From Brevundimonas albigilva (GTDB lineage: Bacteria; Pseudomonadota; Alphaproteobacteria; Caulobacterales; Caulobacteraceae), in NCBI RefSeq assembly GCF_023503965.1, contig NZ_CP097298.1, forward strand, positions 2,745,001-2,809,000: a stretch of DNA of 64,000 nucleotides. Direction: 5' to 3'. The notes under the pieces are model-generated. The model had not been told where the DNA came from. It searched no databases and saw only the letters and a program-made list of their open reading frames with translations. Within the stretch, counting starts at the first letter, position 1, and each line of letters begins with the position of its first letter. The position numbers and the translations under genes are program-made. Positions 28,755 to 39,783 of this stretch are shown here, piece by piece.

Positions 28755-29790
28755 TCAATCGACATAGGCGCGCGGGACGCGGGGGTGATCGAGGTCAGCA
28801 GTTCGTAGGCGATGGTGCCCGCCGCCGCCGCCGCGTCGTCCAGCCGGCGGTTGGGGCCGAACAGTTCGACCCGGTCGCCGACGGCGACGTCCAGGCCCGT
28901 GACGTCCACGGCGCAGACGTCCATCGACACCCGGCCCAGCAGCGGCCGCGTCTGGCCCGCCACCCAGGCCGCCCCGCGCGGGCTGTAGGACCGAAGCAGG
29001 CCGTCGGCGTAGCCGGCCGCCACGGTGGCGACCCGCACGGGCGCGTCGGCCCGGAAGCCGCGCGAATAGCCGACGCTCTCGCCCGCCGGAACCTCGCGCA
29101 CCTGCAGCACCTCGGCCCAGAGCGTGGCGACGGGCGCGATCCGGTCGTCGGTCCGCCCCTCGGGCCCGCCGCCGTAGAGGCAGATGCCCGGCCGCACGGC
29201 GTCGAAGGCGAAGTCCGGCCCCAGGAAACAGCCGCCGGAGTTGGCGAAGGAGCGGATCGCGCCGGGATAGCGCTGGGCGGCCGCGGCGAAGAGGTCGCGC
29301 TGGCGGCGGTTCATCGGCTGGGCCGGTTCGTCGGCGCAGGCCAGGTGGCTCATCACCAAAGAGACGCCGTCGAACGTTTCGGGGGCGTCCTCGGGCCGGA
29401 AGCCCAGCCGGTTCATGCCGGTGTCGATCTGAAGGCCGCAGGCGCCGCCGCCGGCCTGGCGCCAGGCGTCGATCTGGCGCGGCTGGTTCAGCACCGGCCG
29501 CAGGTCGGTCGCCTTCAGTTCCGCCGCCGCGCCCTCATGGCAGCCGTCCAGCACATAGATGGTCGGCTCGGCGCCCAGGGCCGCGCGCAGGGCCTGGCCC
29601 TCGGCGGCGCGCGCCACGAAGAAGGTCCGCGCGCCCTCGGCCATCAGGCGGGTCGCGCAGGCCGGGGCGCCAGGCCGTAGCCGTCGGCCTTGACCACAGG
29701 ATGCACGGGCGCGCCGGTCAGGGCCTGAAGCGCGTGGAAATTGCGCGCGAGGGCGCCGAGATCGACGGAAAGCGTGGCGGGGGAGGGCAT
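28755..29790 (-). pseudogene. alr: alanine racemase, frame-shifted twice
   Basis: Alr is the PLP enzyme that makes D-alanine for peptidoglycan. The N-terminus MPSPATLSVDLGALARNFHAL and the PLP lysine motif VKADGYGL lie in one frame. The frame breaks near 29671, where one G appears lost in ctggcgcc. The main body follows in the next frame, with MNRLGF, SFANSGGCFL and GRVSMDVCAVDVT (catalytic-tyrosine region SVGYSRG). A second break at the C run around 28781-28785 hides the expected ending PRVPRAYVD, with its stop at 28755-28757. Both sites are short homopolymers, so sequencing error is likely. Confidence 0.9.
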
Positions 29791-29857
29791 CGGGCTCTTA
29801 TGACGCAAGTTTCTTGCAATGGAAGGGCGGCGAGCCCGAGCCGTGCGGAAAAACACC

Positions 29858-29957
29858 GTGCGAAGAGTGCGAATAGTGTGAAATCCGGGCCGGAAGCGAC
29901 GCCGCGACCGCACGGTTCGCGAAAAAGACAGTGTGAATAGTATGAATGGTGTGAAAT
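29858..29957. repeat. two triplets of 9-bp iterons upstream of alr
   Basis: GTGCGAAGA, GTGCGAATA and GTGTGAAAT lie head to tail at 29858-29884. GTGTGAATA, GTATGAATG and GTGTGAAAT lie at 29931-29957. Each triplet has an exact 9-base period and is followed by CCGG. Each is preceded by an A-rich stretch (GCGGAAAAAC, GCGAAAAAGAC). They sit in the 323-base gap between dnaB and alr, in the alr 5' region, which holds nothing else I recognise. Confidence 0.8.
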
Positions 29958-30113
29958 CCGGTCGCGGCGCCCCGCAGGCCGGGGGGGCGGCGATCATAAC
30001 CGATCGCGAAGGTGCGAAAGGTCGATCGCCGGACCGTCACCGTATGGCGTTGTTCTGAAAACGGAAATGTTCAGAAATTGGGATGGCCGAGGCGACGCGC
30101 CCGCCGTGCGGCC

Positions 30114-31604
30114 CTATTCGTAGCTGTCCTGGTAGCGGCCGTCGTGGGCCAGGTTGCCGAACTTGGTGGTGTCGGCGTCGAAGGCCAGTTTGACGATGCC
30201 GATGGGGCCGTGGCGCTGCTTGCCGATGACGACCTCGGCCTGGTGCTGCAGGCGGTCCATGTCCTGCTGCCACTGCAGGTGTTCCTCGGTGCCCTCGCGC
30301 GGTTCGGCGCGGCCCAGGTAATAGCTCTCGCGATAGACGAACATCACGCAGTCGGCGTCCTGCTCGATCGAGCCGGATTCGCGCAGGTCCGACAGCTGGG
30401 GCCGCTTGTCCTCGCGCTGCTCGACCTGGCGCGACAGCTGCGACAGGGCGATGATCGGCACCGACAGCTCCTTGGCCAGGGCCTTCAGCCCGCCGGTGAT
30501 CTCGGACACCTCCTGCACCCGGTTCTTCTGGCTGTTCTCGCCGGTGGTCACGAGCTGGAGGTAGTCGACGATGATCAGGTCCAGGCCGTGCTCCATCCGC
30601 TTCAGCCGCCGCGCGCGCGCGGCCAGCTTGGAGATGGACAGGCCGCCGGTGGCGTCGATGTAGAGGGGGCTTTCGCCGATCTCGACGGCGGCGTCGCGGA
30701 TCTTGCCGAAGTCGGTGGCGTCGATCTCGCCCTTGCGCAGCTTGTCGGAGGACACGCCCGAGGCGTCGGCCAGGATCCGCATGGCCAGCTGTTCGGCGCT
30801 CATTTCCAGCGAGTAGAAGGCCACGACCCCGCCGTTGACGGTCTTGCGCCCCTCCGGCGTCGGCTCCCACTGATAGTTGCGCGCCACGTTGAAGGCGATG
30901 TTGGTCGCCAGCGCCGTCTTGCCCATCGACGGACGGCCGGCGAGGATCAACAGGTCGGACGGGTGCAGGCCGCCCAGCTTGGAGTCCAGGTCGTTCAGGT
31001 GGGTGGCCAGGCCGGCCAGCTTGCCGTCGCGCTGATACGCCTCGGCCGCCATCTGAACCGCGCCGGACAAGGCGTGGGAAAAGCTGACGAAACCGGACGA
31101 AGGCTTGCCGGTTTCGGCCAGGGAGTACAGGGTCTGCTCGGCCTGTTCGATCTGCTCGTCGGCGGGCGTTTCGGGGTTCGGCGCCTCCTTGATGATGTCG
31201 CCGCCGATGCGGATCAGGTCGCGACGCAGGGCCAGGTCATAGACGACCCGGGCGTAGTCGGGCGCATTGGCGGCGGGCGGGGCGCGGTCCACCAGGTCGG
31301 CCAGATAGCGCAGGCCGCCGAACTCCTGAAACGCCGGGTCCTGCTTGAACCGCTCCATCAGGATGGTGGGCTCGGCCAGCATCCCCTGGCGGATGTGGTC
31401 CTCGATCGCCTCGAACAGACGCTGGTGGAAGGGCTCGTAGAAGTGCGAGCCGCGCAGCCGGTCGCTGAGCCGTTCGAACACGGCGTTGTCGAACATCAGC
31501 GAGCCCAGCAGCGCCTGCTCGGCCTCCAGATTGTGCGGCATCGACGAGACGCCGCCGTGATCGGTCGGCGAGGCGGAAAAGGGCAGCGGGGCGAAGGCGT
31601 TCAT
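30114..31604 (-). CDS. dnaB: replicative DNA helicase DnaB
   Basis: DnaB is the hexameric helicase that unwinds DNA at the replication fork. The 496-residue protein has the N-terminal domain (PHNLEAEQALLGSLMFDNAVF, about 22-42, and the helical hairpin to about 150) and a RecA-like C-terminal domain. That domain has Walker A AGRPSMGKTALA, Walker B LIIVDYLQL and the arginine-finger region ELSVPIIALSQLSRQVE. There is no intein. The start MNAFAPLPF is the first ATG. It is on the same strand as alr, in the frequent dnaB-alr order. Confidence 0.97.
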   Translation of the reverse strand: MNAFAPLPFSASPTDHGGVSSMPHNLEAEQALLGSLMFDNAVFERLSDRLRGSHFYEPFHQRLFEAIEDHIRQGMLAEPTILMERFKQDPAFQEFGGLRYLADLVDRAPPAANAPDYARVVYDLALRRDLIRIGGDIIKEAPNPETPADEQIEQAEQTLYSLAETGKPSSGFVSFSHALSGAVQMAAEAYQRDGKLAGLATHLNDLDSKLGGLHPSDLLILAGRPSMGKTALATNIAFNVARNYQWEPTPEGRKTVNGGVVAFYSLEMSAEQLAMRILADASGVSSDKLRKGEIDATDFGKIRDAAVEIGESPLYIDATGGLSISKLAARARRLKRMEHGLDLIIVDYLQLVTTGENSQKNRVQEVSEITGGLKALAKELSVPIIALSQLSRQVEQREDKRPQLSDLRESGSIEQDADCVMFVYRESYYLGRAEPREGTEEHLQWQQDMDRLQHQAEVVIGKQRHGPIGIVKLAFDADTTKFGNLAHDGRYQDSYE

Positions 31605-31705
31605 GTCGGTTAAGGCTTTAGCGCCGCCCTGCGTCGGATGCGGACGGAATCCGACGCACGTCCGAAGATGAACGGGGATAGGCTGTGGACGGGGCGCGAA
31701 ACGAC

Positions 31706-31731
31706 AGGGGCGCTCCCGAAGGAACGCCCCC
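31706..31731 (-). terminator. probable terminator of the TonB receptor gene
   Basis: GGGGCGCTCC (31707-31716) pairs with GGAACGCCCC (31721-31730), with one wobble and a short loop. It lies 26 bases after the receptor stop on the minus strand, followed by a weak T-containing stretch. Confidence 0.55.
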
Positions 31732-31756
31732 TTGAGCCGTCAGGCGCGGGGCCGGG

Positions 31757-34107
<2,351 letters not shown>

Positions 34108-34204
34108 GGAGGAATCCTTCTTGAAGGCGCGGGAGAGCATCCGGCGGTCTTGGGTCGCCGCCGGTTGGGAAAGGTCGGGATCGGAAAGGGGACGCGCGGC
34201 GGCC

Positions 34205-34261
34205 TCAGCCGCGGCGACATCGCCGGGCGCGACAGGCGTTTCGGAACAGGTTGCGGCGCAT
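34205..34261 (-). CDS. upstream ORF (18 aa) in the TonB receptor leader
   Basis: The ATG at 34261 has the strong ribosome site GGAGGGG about 6 bases upstream and opens an 18-codon frame rich in Arg and containing two Cys: MRRNLFRNACRARRCRRG. It lies between the predicted promoter and the receptor start 98 bases further on. The composition suggests a leader peptide that could sense arginine or cysteine supply. No family is recognised. Confidence 0.5.
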   Translation of the reverse strand: MRRNLFRNACRARRCRRG

Positions 34262-34308
34262 GAGGCCCCTCCAGGCGCGGCACAGGGGAGGCGTGTCGCG
34301 GCAGAGGC

Positions 34309-34337
34309 GATATTGAGACCGCATCGGGGCGCGTCAA
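34309..34337 (-). promoter_or_regulatory. candidate promoter of the TonB receptor transcript
   Basis: On the minus strand TTGACG (34337-34332) and AATATC (34314-34309) are 17 bases apart. It leaves a leader of about 200 bases that contains the short upstream ORF. Confidence 0.55.
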
Positions 34338-34417
34338 TCCGGGCCATGCGCCAGATTTTCTGGCCGCGTCTTTAGAAATCCTTACGCGGCGGGCCGGCGG
34401 GGGCTGGCCCGCGGGCA

Positions 34418-34452
34418 GGAAAAAGGGCGCGTCCCGTGCGGAACGCGCCCTT
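34418..34452 (-). terminator. rpsF-rpsR-rplI terminator
   Basis: On the minus strand, AAGGGCGCGT (34452-34443) pairs with ACGCGCCCTT (34432-34423), with an inner CCG/CGG extension, and TTTTTCC follows. It ends the transcript 24 bases after rplI. The rest of the gap up to the receptor gene (34108-34476) holds the receptor leader and promoter. Confidence 0.88.
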
Positions 34453-34476
34453 GTCCTTGTCGTCGATCCGGTCGGA

Positions 34477-35061
34477 TCAGGCTTCGTCGCCGAAGCCTTC
34501 CTGTTGACCGGCGCCGCCCTCGATCAGCTCCTGGGCCGATTGCTCGGCGGCCTGGCGCTCGTCGTCGAACTGGCTGCGGATGACGTCTTCACCCTTGGCC
34601 TGACGCTCGGCTTCGTCGGCCGAACGGGCGATGTTGACCTTGACCGTGGCGCGGACCTCGGCGTGCAGGCGGACCAGCACTTCGTGGACGCCCAGGGTCT
34701 TGATCGCCGTGTTCAGCACGACCTGCGAACGCTCGACCTTGCCGCCTTCGGCCTGGATGGCCTCGGCGACGTCGCGGCCCGCGACCGAACCGTACAGCTG
34801 GCCGGTTTCGCCGGCCTGGCGGATCATGACGTAGGTTTCGCCGTCGATCTTGTCGGCGACCTTCTGCGCGTCGGCCTTGTTCTTCTCGTTGCGCTGCTCG
34901 ATGGCGGCGCGGTCGAGTTCGAAGGCCTTCAGGTTGGCGGCGGTGGCCCGGCGGGCCTTGTCGCGCGGCAGAAGGAAGTTGCGGGCGAAGCCGTCCTTGA
35001 CGGACACGACGTCGCCGATGGCGCCGAGGTTTTCGACGCGTTCCAGCAGAACGACCTTCAT
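34477..35061 (-). CDS. rplI: 50S ribosomal protein L9
   Basis: L9 (194 aa) binds 23S rRNA near the base of the L1 stalk. The N-terminal domain begins MKVVLLERVENLGAIGDVVSVKDGFARNFLLP, given here only in part as the family signature LGAIGDVVSVKDGFARNFL. A long helix (about 40-75) links to the C-terminal domain (about 75-150). The last 45 residues are an acidic, Gln-rich extension not found in E. coli L9 (149 aa). It is the third gene of the S6 operon and starts 1 base after the rpsR stop. Confidence 0.96.
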   Translation of the reverse strand: MKVVLLERVENLGAIGDVVSVKDGFARNFLLPRDKARRATAANLKAFELDRAAIEQRNEKNKADAQKVADKIDGETYVMIRQAGETGQLYGSVAGRDVAEAIQAEGGKVERSQVVLNTAIKTLGVHEVLVRLHAEVRATVKVNIARSADEAERQAKGEDVIRSQFDDERQAAEQSAQELIEGGAGQQEGFGDEA

Positions 35062-35062
35062 C

Positions 35063-35338
35063 TTACTTCACCACGTACGGCAGGAGGGCCAGATAGCGGG
35101 CGCGCTTGATGGCCTTGGCCAGTTCGCGCTGCTTCTTCTGCGAGACGGCGGTGATGCGCGAAGGCACGATCTTGCCGCGTTCGGAGACGTAGCGCTGCAG
35201 CAGCTTCACGTCCTTGTAGTCGATCTTCGGCGCGTTGGCGCCCGAGAACGGGCACACCTTGCGGCGACGATAGAAGGGGCGGCGGGCCGGGCCGGAGCCG
35301 GCCGGAGCGCCCGGAGTGGGGGCAGTCGTATCGGTCAT
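35063..35338 (-). CDS. rpsR: 30S ribosomal protein S18
   Basis: S18 (91 aa) binds with S6 to the platform of the 30S subunit. The core [19 protein letters not shown] (about 27-45) and [19 protein letters not shown] (about 59-77) are conserved; the first 20 residues are a Pro/Ala-rich extension. The Cys of VCPFSG and a typical zinc-free form are seen. It is flanked by rpsF and rplI in the standard operon order. Confidence 0.97.
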   Translation of the reverse strand: MTDTTAPTPGAPAGSGPARRPFYRRRKVCPFSGANAPKIDYKDVKLLQRYVSERGKIVPSRITAVSQKKQRELAKAIKRARYLALLPYVVK

Positions 35339-35349
35339 GTCCGGTTTCC

Positions 35350-35736
35350 TTATTCGGCGTCGGAAGAGGCGTCGTCGCGCGGGGTGCGCTCGCGCTCACG
35401 CTCGCGTTCACGCTCGCGGCGGGCCAGCAGCGGCGACAGTTCCAGGTCGAGTTCCTCGACGCGGACGGTCAGCCAGCGCAGCACGTCTTCGTTGATCGAC
35501 AGCTGACGCTCGACCTCGGCCATGGCGGCCGGGGGGGCGTCGACGGCCAGCAGCGAATAGTGCGCCTTGCGGTTCTTCTTCACGCGGTAGGTCAGGTTGC
35601 GCAGACCCCAGTATTCGATCTTGGCGACCGAGCCGCCGCCGGCGACGATCAGATCCTTGATGGTGTCATTCAGCGCTTCGGCCTGTTGCGCCGAGATGTC
35701 CTGGCGCGTCATGACCGTGTGCTCGTAAAGAGCCAT
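35350..35736 (-). CDS. rpsF: 30S ribosomal protein S6 with an Arg/Glu repeat tail
   Basis: S6 (128 aa) begins [18 protein letters not shown], has the core [20 protein letters not shown] (about 43-62) and a C-terminal variable region. That region is unusual: after LSPLLARR come five successive Arg-Glu pairs ([10 protein letters not shown]), encoded by near-repeated hexamers at about 35388-35420, then an acidic end [11 protein letters not shown] 35736 matches the family start; a longer frame upstream to 36045 is not conserved. AGGGAG lies upstream. It leads the rpsF-rpsR-rplI operon. Confidence 0.96.
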   Translation of the reverse strand: MALYEHTVMTRQDISAQQAEALNDTIKDLIVAGGGSVAKIEYWGLRNLTYRVKKNRKAHYSLLAVDAPPAAMAEVERQLSINEDVLRWLTVRVEELDLELSPLLARRERERERERERTPRDDASSDAE

Positions 35737-36096
35737 GCGGTAGTCTCCCTTTTCGGGCGTCGGCGCGGAAACGACCGGGTAAGTCGATCTCCACGATGGC
35801 TCCTGGCGCGGCGGCCGGACCGAGCGTCCGTCCCTTTGGTGGTCCGCGTCAGGACCGAAGCCCTGGAAAGCGGGCGCGTATAGGGGAAAAGGGGCGGGAG
35901 CGCAACATTTCTCTCTCCCCCGCGGGGAGGTCGGGCGGGGAGGGCGGGGAGGGCGCGGCGACGCCCTACAGACCTGGACTTCATCAAGCAGGTGCGACCC
36001 TGCCGGGCCGCCCCCACCCGGTCGCTTCGCGACCACCCTCCCCATGAAGGGGAGGGAGAGGCTTTCCCCGCCGCGCTCCCCGCCTAAACCGTCCCC
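35737..36096. other. divergent gap rpsF / carboxylase with REP-like copy B
   Basis: This 360-base gap must hold the promoters of both divergent genes, but no confident match was found. Near its right end, in reverse orientation, is a bipartite REP-like element: GGTCGC (36020-36025), TTC, GCGACC (36029-36034), then CCCTCCCC (36036-36043) paired with GGGGAGGG (36049-36056). A C/T-rich stretch (about 35905-35960) looks like a degenerate partner. Confidence 0.65.
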
Positions 36097-37689
36097 ATGC
36101 CGAAGCTGACGTCAGCGGTCGATCCGCAAAGCCCCGATTACAAGTCCCTGCACGCGCACAACAGCGCCCTGGCCGCGACCCTGCGCGAGCGCGTGGCGCA
36201 GGCCGCGCGCGGCGGGTCGGACAAGGCGCGCGAGCGGCACGTCTCGCGGGGCAAGCTGTTGCCGCGCGACCGGGTAGAGCGCCTGCTGGACCCTGGCTCG
36301 CCCTTCCTGGAGGTCGGGCAGCTGGCGGCGAACGGGATGTACGACGACGAGGCGCCGGGCGCCGGGGTGATCGCCGGGATCGGGCGCGTCTCGGGCCGCG
36401 AGGTGATGATCGTCGCCAATGACCCGACGGTGAAGGGCGGCGCCTATTTCCCGATGACGGTCAAGAAGCACCTGCGCGCCCAGGAGATCGCCGAGCAGAA
36501 CCGCCTGCCGTGCGTCTATCTGGTCGATTCCGGCGGGGCCAACCTGCCGCACCAGGCCGAGGTGTTTCCGGACCGCGACCATTTCGGCCGCATCTTCTTC
36601 AACCAGGCGCGGATGAGCGCCAAGGGCATCGCCCAGATCGCCTGCGTCATGGGCCTGTCGACCGCTGGCGGCGCCTATGTGCCCGCCATGTCGGACGAGA
36701 CGGTCATCGTCCGGAACCAGGGCGCGATCTTCCTGGCCGGGCCGCCGCTGGTGAAGGCCGCGACGGGCGAGGTGATCACCGCCGAGGAGCTGGGCGGGGC
36801 CGAGACCCACGGGCGTCGGTCCGGCGTGGTCGACCACGTGGCCGAGAACGACGAGCACGCGCTGGAGGTGGTGCGCTCCATCGTCGCCAATCTGAACACG
36901 ACCAAGCCGGTAGAGATGGATGTGCGCGAACCGCGCGCGCCGGCCTTCGACCCCGAGGAGCTGTACGGCCTGATCCCCGAGGACGTGCGAGCGCCCTATG
37001 ACGTGCGCGAGGTGATCGCCCGCATCGTCGACGGCTCCGACTTCGACGAGTTCAAGACGCTGTACGGTTCGACCCTGGTGTGCGGCTTCGCCCGCATCTG
37101 GGGCTATCCGGTGGCGATCCTGGCCAACAATGGGGTGATCTTCTCGGAGAGCGCGCAGAAGGGGGCGCACTTCATCGAACTGGCCTGCAAGCGCAAGATC
37201 CCGCTGCTGTTCCTGCAGAACATTTCGGGCTTCATGGTCGGCGGAAAGTACGAGGCGGGCGGCATCGCCAAGGACGGGGCCAAGCTGGTGACGGCGGTGG
37301 CCTCGGCGGAGGTTCCCAAGTTCACCGTCCTGATCGGCGGATCGTTCGGCGCGGGCAATTACGGCATGTGCGGCCGGGCCTATTCGCCGCGCTTCCTGTT
37401 CACCTGGCCCAACAGCCGCATCGGCGTGATGGGCGGCGAGCAGGCCGCCAGCGTCCTGGCCACCGTGCACCGCGACGCCGAGACCTGGACGCCGCAAGAC
37501 GCCGAGGCCTTCAAGGCGCCGATCCGCCAGAAGTACGAGGACGAGGGCAATCCCTACTACGCCACCGCCCGCCTGTGGGACGACGGCATCATCGATCCGG
37601 CCCAGACCCGCGACGTGCTGGGCCTGGCCATCAGCGCCAGCCTGAACGCCCCGATTCCGGAGACCACCTTCGGCCTGTTCAGGATGTGA
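36097..37689 (+). CDS. acyl-CoA carboxylase beta subunit (methylcrotonyl-CoA carboxylase type)
   Basis: The 530-residue protein is a biotin-dependent carboxyltransferase of the crotonase fold, closest in pattern to methylcrotonyl-CoA carboxylase beta, which acts in leucine breakdown. It has the N-terminal half ([37 protein letters not shown]) and the C-terminal half ([46 protein letters not shown]). Length fits the family (about 535). No alpha (biotin) subunit or other leucine-pathway gene is adjacent, so the exact acyl-CoA is uncertain. It is convergent with ppk2, 6 bases apart. Confidence 0.9.
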   Translation: MPKLTSAVDPQSPDYKSLHAHNSALAATLRERVAQAARGGSDKARERHVSRGKLLPRDRVERLLDPGSPFLEVGQLAANGMYDDEAPGAGVIAGIGRVSGREVMIVANDPTVKGGAYFPMTVKKHLRAQEIAEQNRLPCVYLVDSGGANLPHQAEVFPDRDHFGRIFFNQARMSAKGIAQIACVMGLSTAGGAYVPAMSDETVIVRNQGAIFLAGPPLVKAATGEVITAEELGGAETHGRRSGVVDHVAENDEHALEVVRSIVANLNTTKPVEMDVREPRAPAFDPEELYGLIPEDVRAPYDVREVIARIVDGSDFDEFKTLYGSTLVCGFARIWGYPVAILANNGVIFSESAQKGAHFIELACKRKIPLLFLQNISGFMVGGKYEAGGIAKDGAKLVTAVASAEVPKFTVLIGGSFGAGNYGMCGRAYSPRFLFTWPNSRIGVMGGEQAASVLATVHRDAETWTPQDAEAFKAPIRQKYEDEGNPYYATARLWDDGIIDPAQTRDVLGLAISASLNAPIPETTFGLFRM

Positions 37690-37695
37690 GGCGGA

Positions 37696-38445
37696 TCAGC
37701 GGGCCAGGCGCTTCCTGGCCTCCTCGGCGCCGAAGACGATGTCGGGATCGGGCTTCTTCACCTCGCCCGGAACATGATCCAGCACCGCCAGGATGTGGCG
37801 GATGATGTTCAGCCGGGCGGTCTTCTTGTCGTCGGTGGCCACGATGGTCCAGGGCGCGAAGTCGCGGTCGGTCTCGGCCAGCATCCGGTCGCGGGCGTCG
37901 GAATAGGCGTCGAAGCGGGCCTCGGCCTCGGCGTCCAGCGAGGACAGCTTGAACTTCTTGAGCGGGTCCTTGCGGCGTTCCTTCAGCCGCAGGGCCTGTT
38001 CCTCGCGCGAGATGTCCAGCCACAGCTTGATCAGGACGATCCCGTCGTCGGTCAGCATCCGCTCGAAGCGCGGCGTGTCGGCCATGAACTGGGCGTACTG
38101 GGCGGGGGTGCAGAACCCCATCACCGGCTCGACGCCCGCGCGGTTGTACCAGGAGCGGTTGAAGATGACCGTCTCGCCCGCCGCCGGCAGGTGGGCGACG
38201 TAGCGCTGGAAATACCACTGGCTGGATTCGCGGTCGCTGGGCTTGGGCAGGGCGACCACGCGCGTCTGGCGCGGCGACATATATTCCGTAAGCCGCTTGA
38301 TGGCGCCGTCCTTGCCGGCGGTGTCGCGCCCCTCCAGGACGATGACGACCCGCAGGCCGTGTTCGATCGTCCAGGCCTGGGTCTGGACCATGGCGAGCTG
38401 GAGCTGCTCCAGTTCGTCGTCGTAGGCGTCGGATTTCTTTCCCAT
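37696..38445 (-). CDS. ppk2: polyphosphate kinase 2
   Basis: PPK2 transfers phosphate between polyphosphate and nucleotides. The 249-residue protein is a single-domain (class I) form. It has Walker A GRDTAGKDG at 39-47, the PPK2 block SPRQTRVVALPKPSDRE, Walker B region VIFNRSWYNRAGVEPVMGF and the lid LKKFKLSS. ATG 38445 was chosen because the family starts shortly before the motif DELEQLQLAMV. An upstream in-frame extension overlaps the divergent hydrolase gene and is not conserved. Confidence 0.95.
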   Translation of the reverse strand: MGKKSDAYDDELEQLQLAMVQTQAWTIEHGLRVVIVLEGRDTAGKDGAIKRLTEYMSPRQTRVVALPKPSDRESSQWYFQRYVAHLPAAGETVIFNRSWYNRAGVEPVMGFCTPAQYAQFMADTPRFERMLTDDGIVLIKLWLDISREEQALRLKERRKDPLKKFKLSSLDAEAEARFDAYSDARDRMLAETDRDFAPWTIVATDDKKTARLNIIRHILAVLDHVPGEVKKPDPDIVFGAEEARKRLAR

Positions 38446-38541
38446 GCGCCGACAGTGACCGGCGCGGGCGGACAGGGCAAGGGCCGTGCGTTCGCGCCGC
38501 CGGGACGCTAGGCTGTCGCCGAATACAGGGAGAGCGCCGCC

Positions 38542-39678
38542 ATGAAGACCGACCGCCGAACCGTCCTGGCCGGAAGCCTGGCCGTGGCCGGGCTGGCCGC
38601 CCTGCCGGCGCGGGCGGACATCGGCGCCGATCCGGCCGCCTATGAGGCCGTGCTGGAGGCGGTGTTCGCCGAGACCCGGCCGGTGGCCCTGGCCGGCGGG
38701 GTGGTGACGCGCGAGGGCCTGGCCTGGTCCGGGGTTCGCGGGGTGCGCCGGTTCGGCGGGGACGACCCGGCGACGCTGGACGACCGCTGGCACCTGGGGT
38801 CCAACACCAAGGCGATGACGGCGGCGCTCTACGCCCGGCTGGTCGAGCAGGGACGGGCGGACTGGGACGCGCCCCTGTCGGTCCTGTTCCCGGCCGCGAC
38901 GGTCGATCCGGCCTATGAGGCCGTGACGATCCGCGACTTCCTGCGCCACCGGGCCGGGGTGAAGGACGCCGACGCCCTGGGCATGGTCTTCTACATGACC
39001 GCGCGGGCCGATCCCCGGCCGCTGCCCGAACAGCGCCGCGCGATCGCCGAACGCATCCTGTCGACGCCGCCGACCGGTACGCCGGGCGGATATGAATACG
39101 CCAACGCCAACTACATCCTGGCGGGGGCGGCCATCGAAACCCTGACCGGCCAGTCATGGGAGGAGGTGACGCGCGCGGAGATGTTCGGGCCGCTGGGCCT
39201 GGCGTCGGCGGGCTTCGGCGCGCCGGTCCACGACGTTCATGGCGGGGCCAACGCCTGGGGGCATCGCTGGGCTGGCGGGCAGACGCACACGCCGGTCGAT
39301 CCGGCCGATCCCGGCGCCGACAACCCCGCCGCTCTGGGGCCGGCGGGCACCGCGCACATGACGCTGGCGGACTATGCGACGTGGCTGCGGGTGTTCCTGA
39401 ACGACGGGGGCGGCTGGCTGAAGCCGGAGAGCGTGGCGGTCCTGAGCGATGCGGGCGCAGGCCAGGGCCAGCCCTACGCCCTGGGCTGGATCGCGCCGCC
39501 CGCCGTTCCCTGGGCCGGGGGTCCCGCCCTGATGCACGAGGGGTCGAACACCCTGTGGCACGCCGTCGCGGCGGTCGCGCCTCGTCGCGGCGTCGCCCTG
39601 ATCGGCCTGGCCAACGTCAGCGTCGAGGCCGGCGCCGCCAACGGCCTGATGCCCGGACTGGTGCGCGCGCTGGGATAG
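38542..39678 (+). CDS. serine hydrolase, beta-lactamase/esterase-like, exported
   Basis: The 378-residue protein has an N-terminal signal with twin arginines (KTDRRTVLAGSLAVAGLAAL), probably a Tat signal, with cleavage near ARA. The penicillin-binding/class C beta-lactamase fold is marked by S87-N-T-K90 (SxxK), the YAN motif in GGYEYANANYIL, and the C-terminal strand with HEGSNT in place of the KTG box. It is more likely an esterase or D-amino-acid peptidase than a true beta-lactamase. It is divergent from ppk2. Confidence 0.85.
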   Translation: MKTDRRTVLAGSLAVAGLAALPARADIGADPAAYEAVLEAVFAETRPVALAGGVVTREGLAWSGVRGVRRFGGDDPATLDDRWHLGSNTKAMTAALYARLVEQGRADWDAPLSVLFPAATVDPAYEAVTIRDFLRHRAGVKDADALGMVFYMTARADPRPLPEQRRAIAERILSTPPTGTPGGYEYANANYILAGAAIETLTGQSWEEVTRAEMFGPLGLASAGFGAPVHDVHGGANAWGHRWAGGQTHTPVDPADPGADNPAALGPAGTAHMTLADYATWLRVFLNDGGGWLKPESVAVLSDAGAGQGQPYALGWIAPPAVPWAGGPALMHEGSNTLWHAVAAVAPRRGVALIGLANVSVEAGAANGLMPGLVRALG

Positions 39679-39783
39679 GGCCGCGTCGGCCGGTCGATCG
39701 CGATGAACGGATCGGCCCCCCGGTGCGTTGGGAAGCGGGGCCGTTGCGGCCCGGCGCGGGGCGCAGGGAGGACGCGGGGCGGC

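Noticed and set aside
29858..29957. Iterons considered as a replication origin next to dnaB
   Set aside because: No DnaA boxes, initiator gene or partition genes are present, and the iterons lie downstream of dnaB in the leader of alr. A regulatory or repeat role is simpler.
34108..34347. Riboswitch (cobalamin or similar) upstream of the TonB receptor
   Set aside because: No conserved B12-box or other riboswitch core was found in the leader; the short ORF with a strong ribosome site is the only clear signal.
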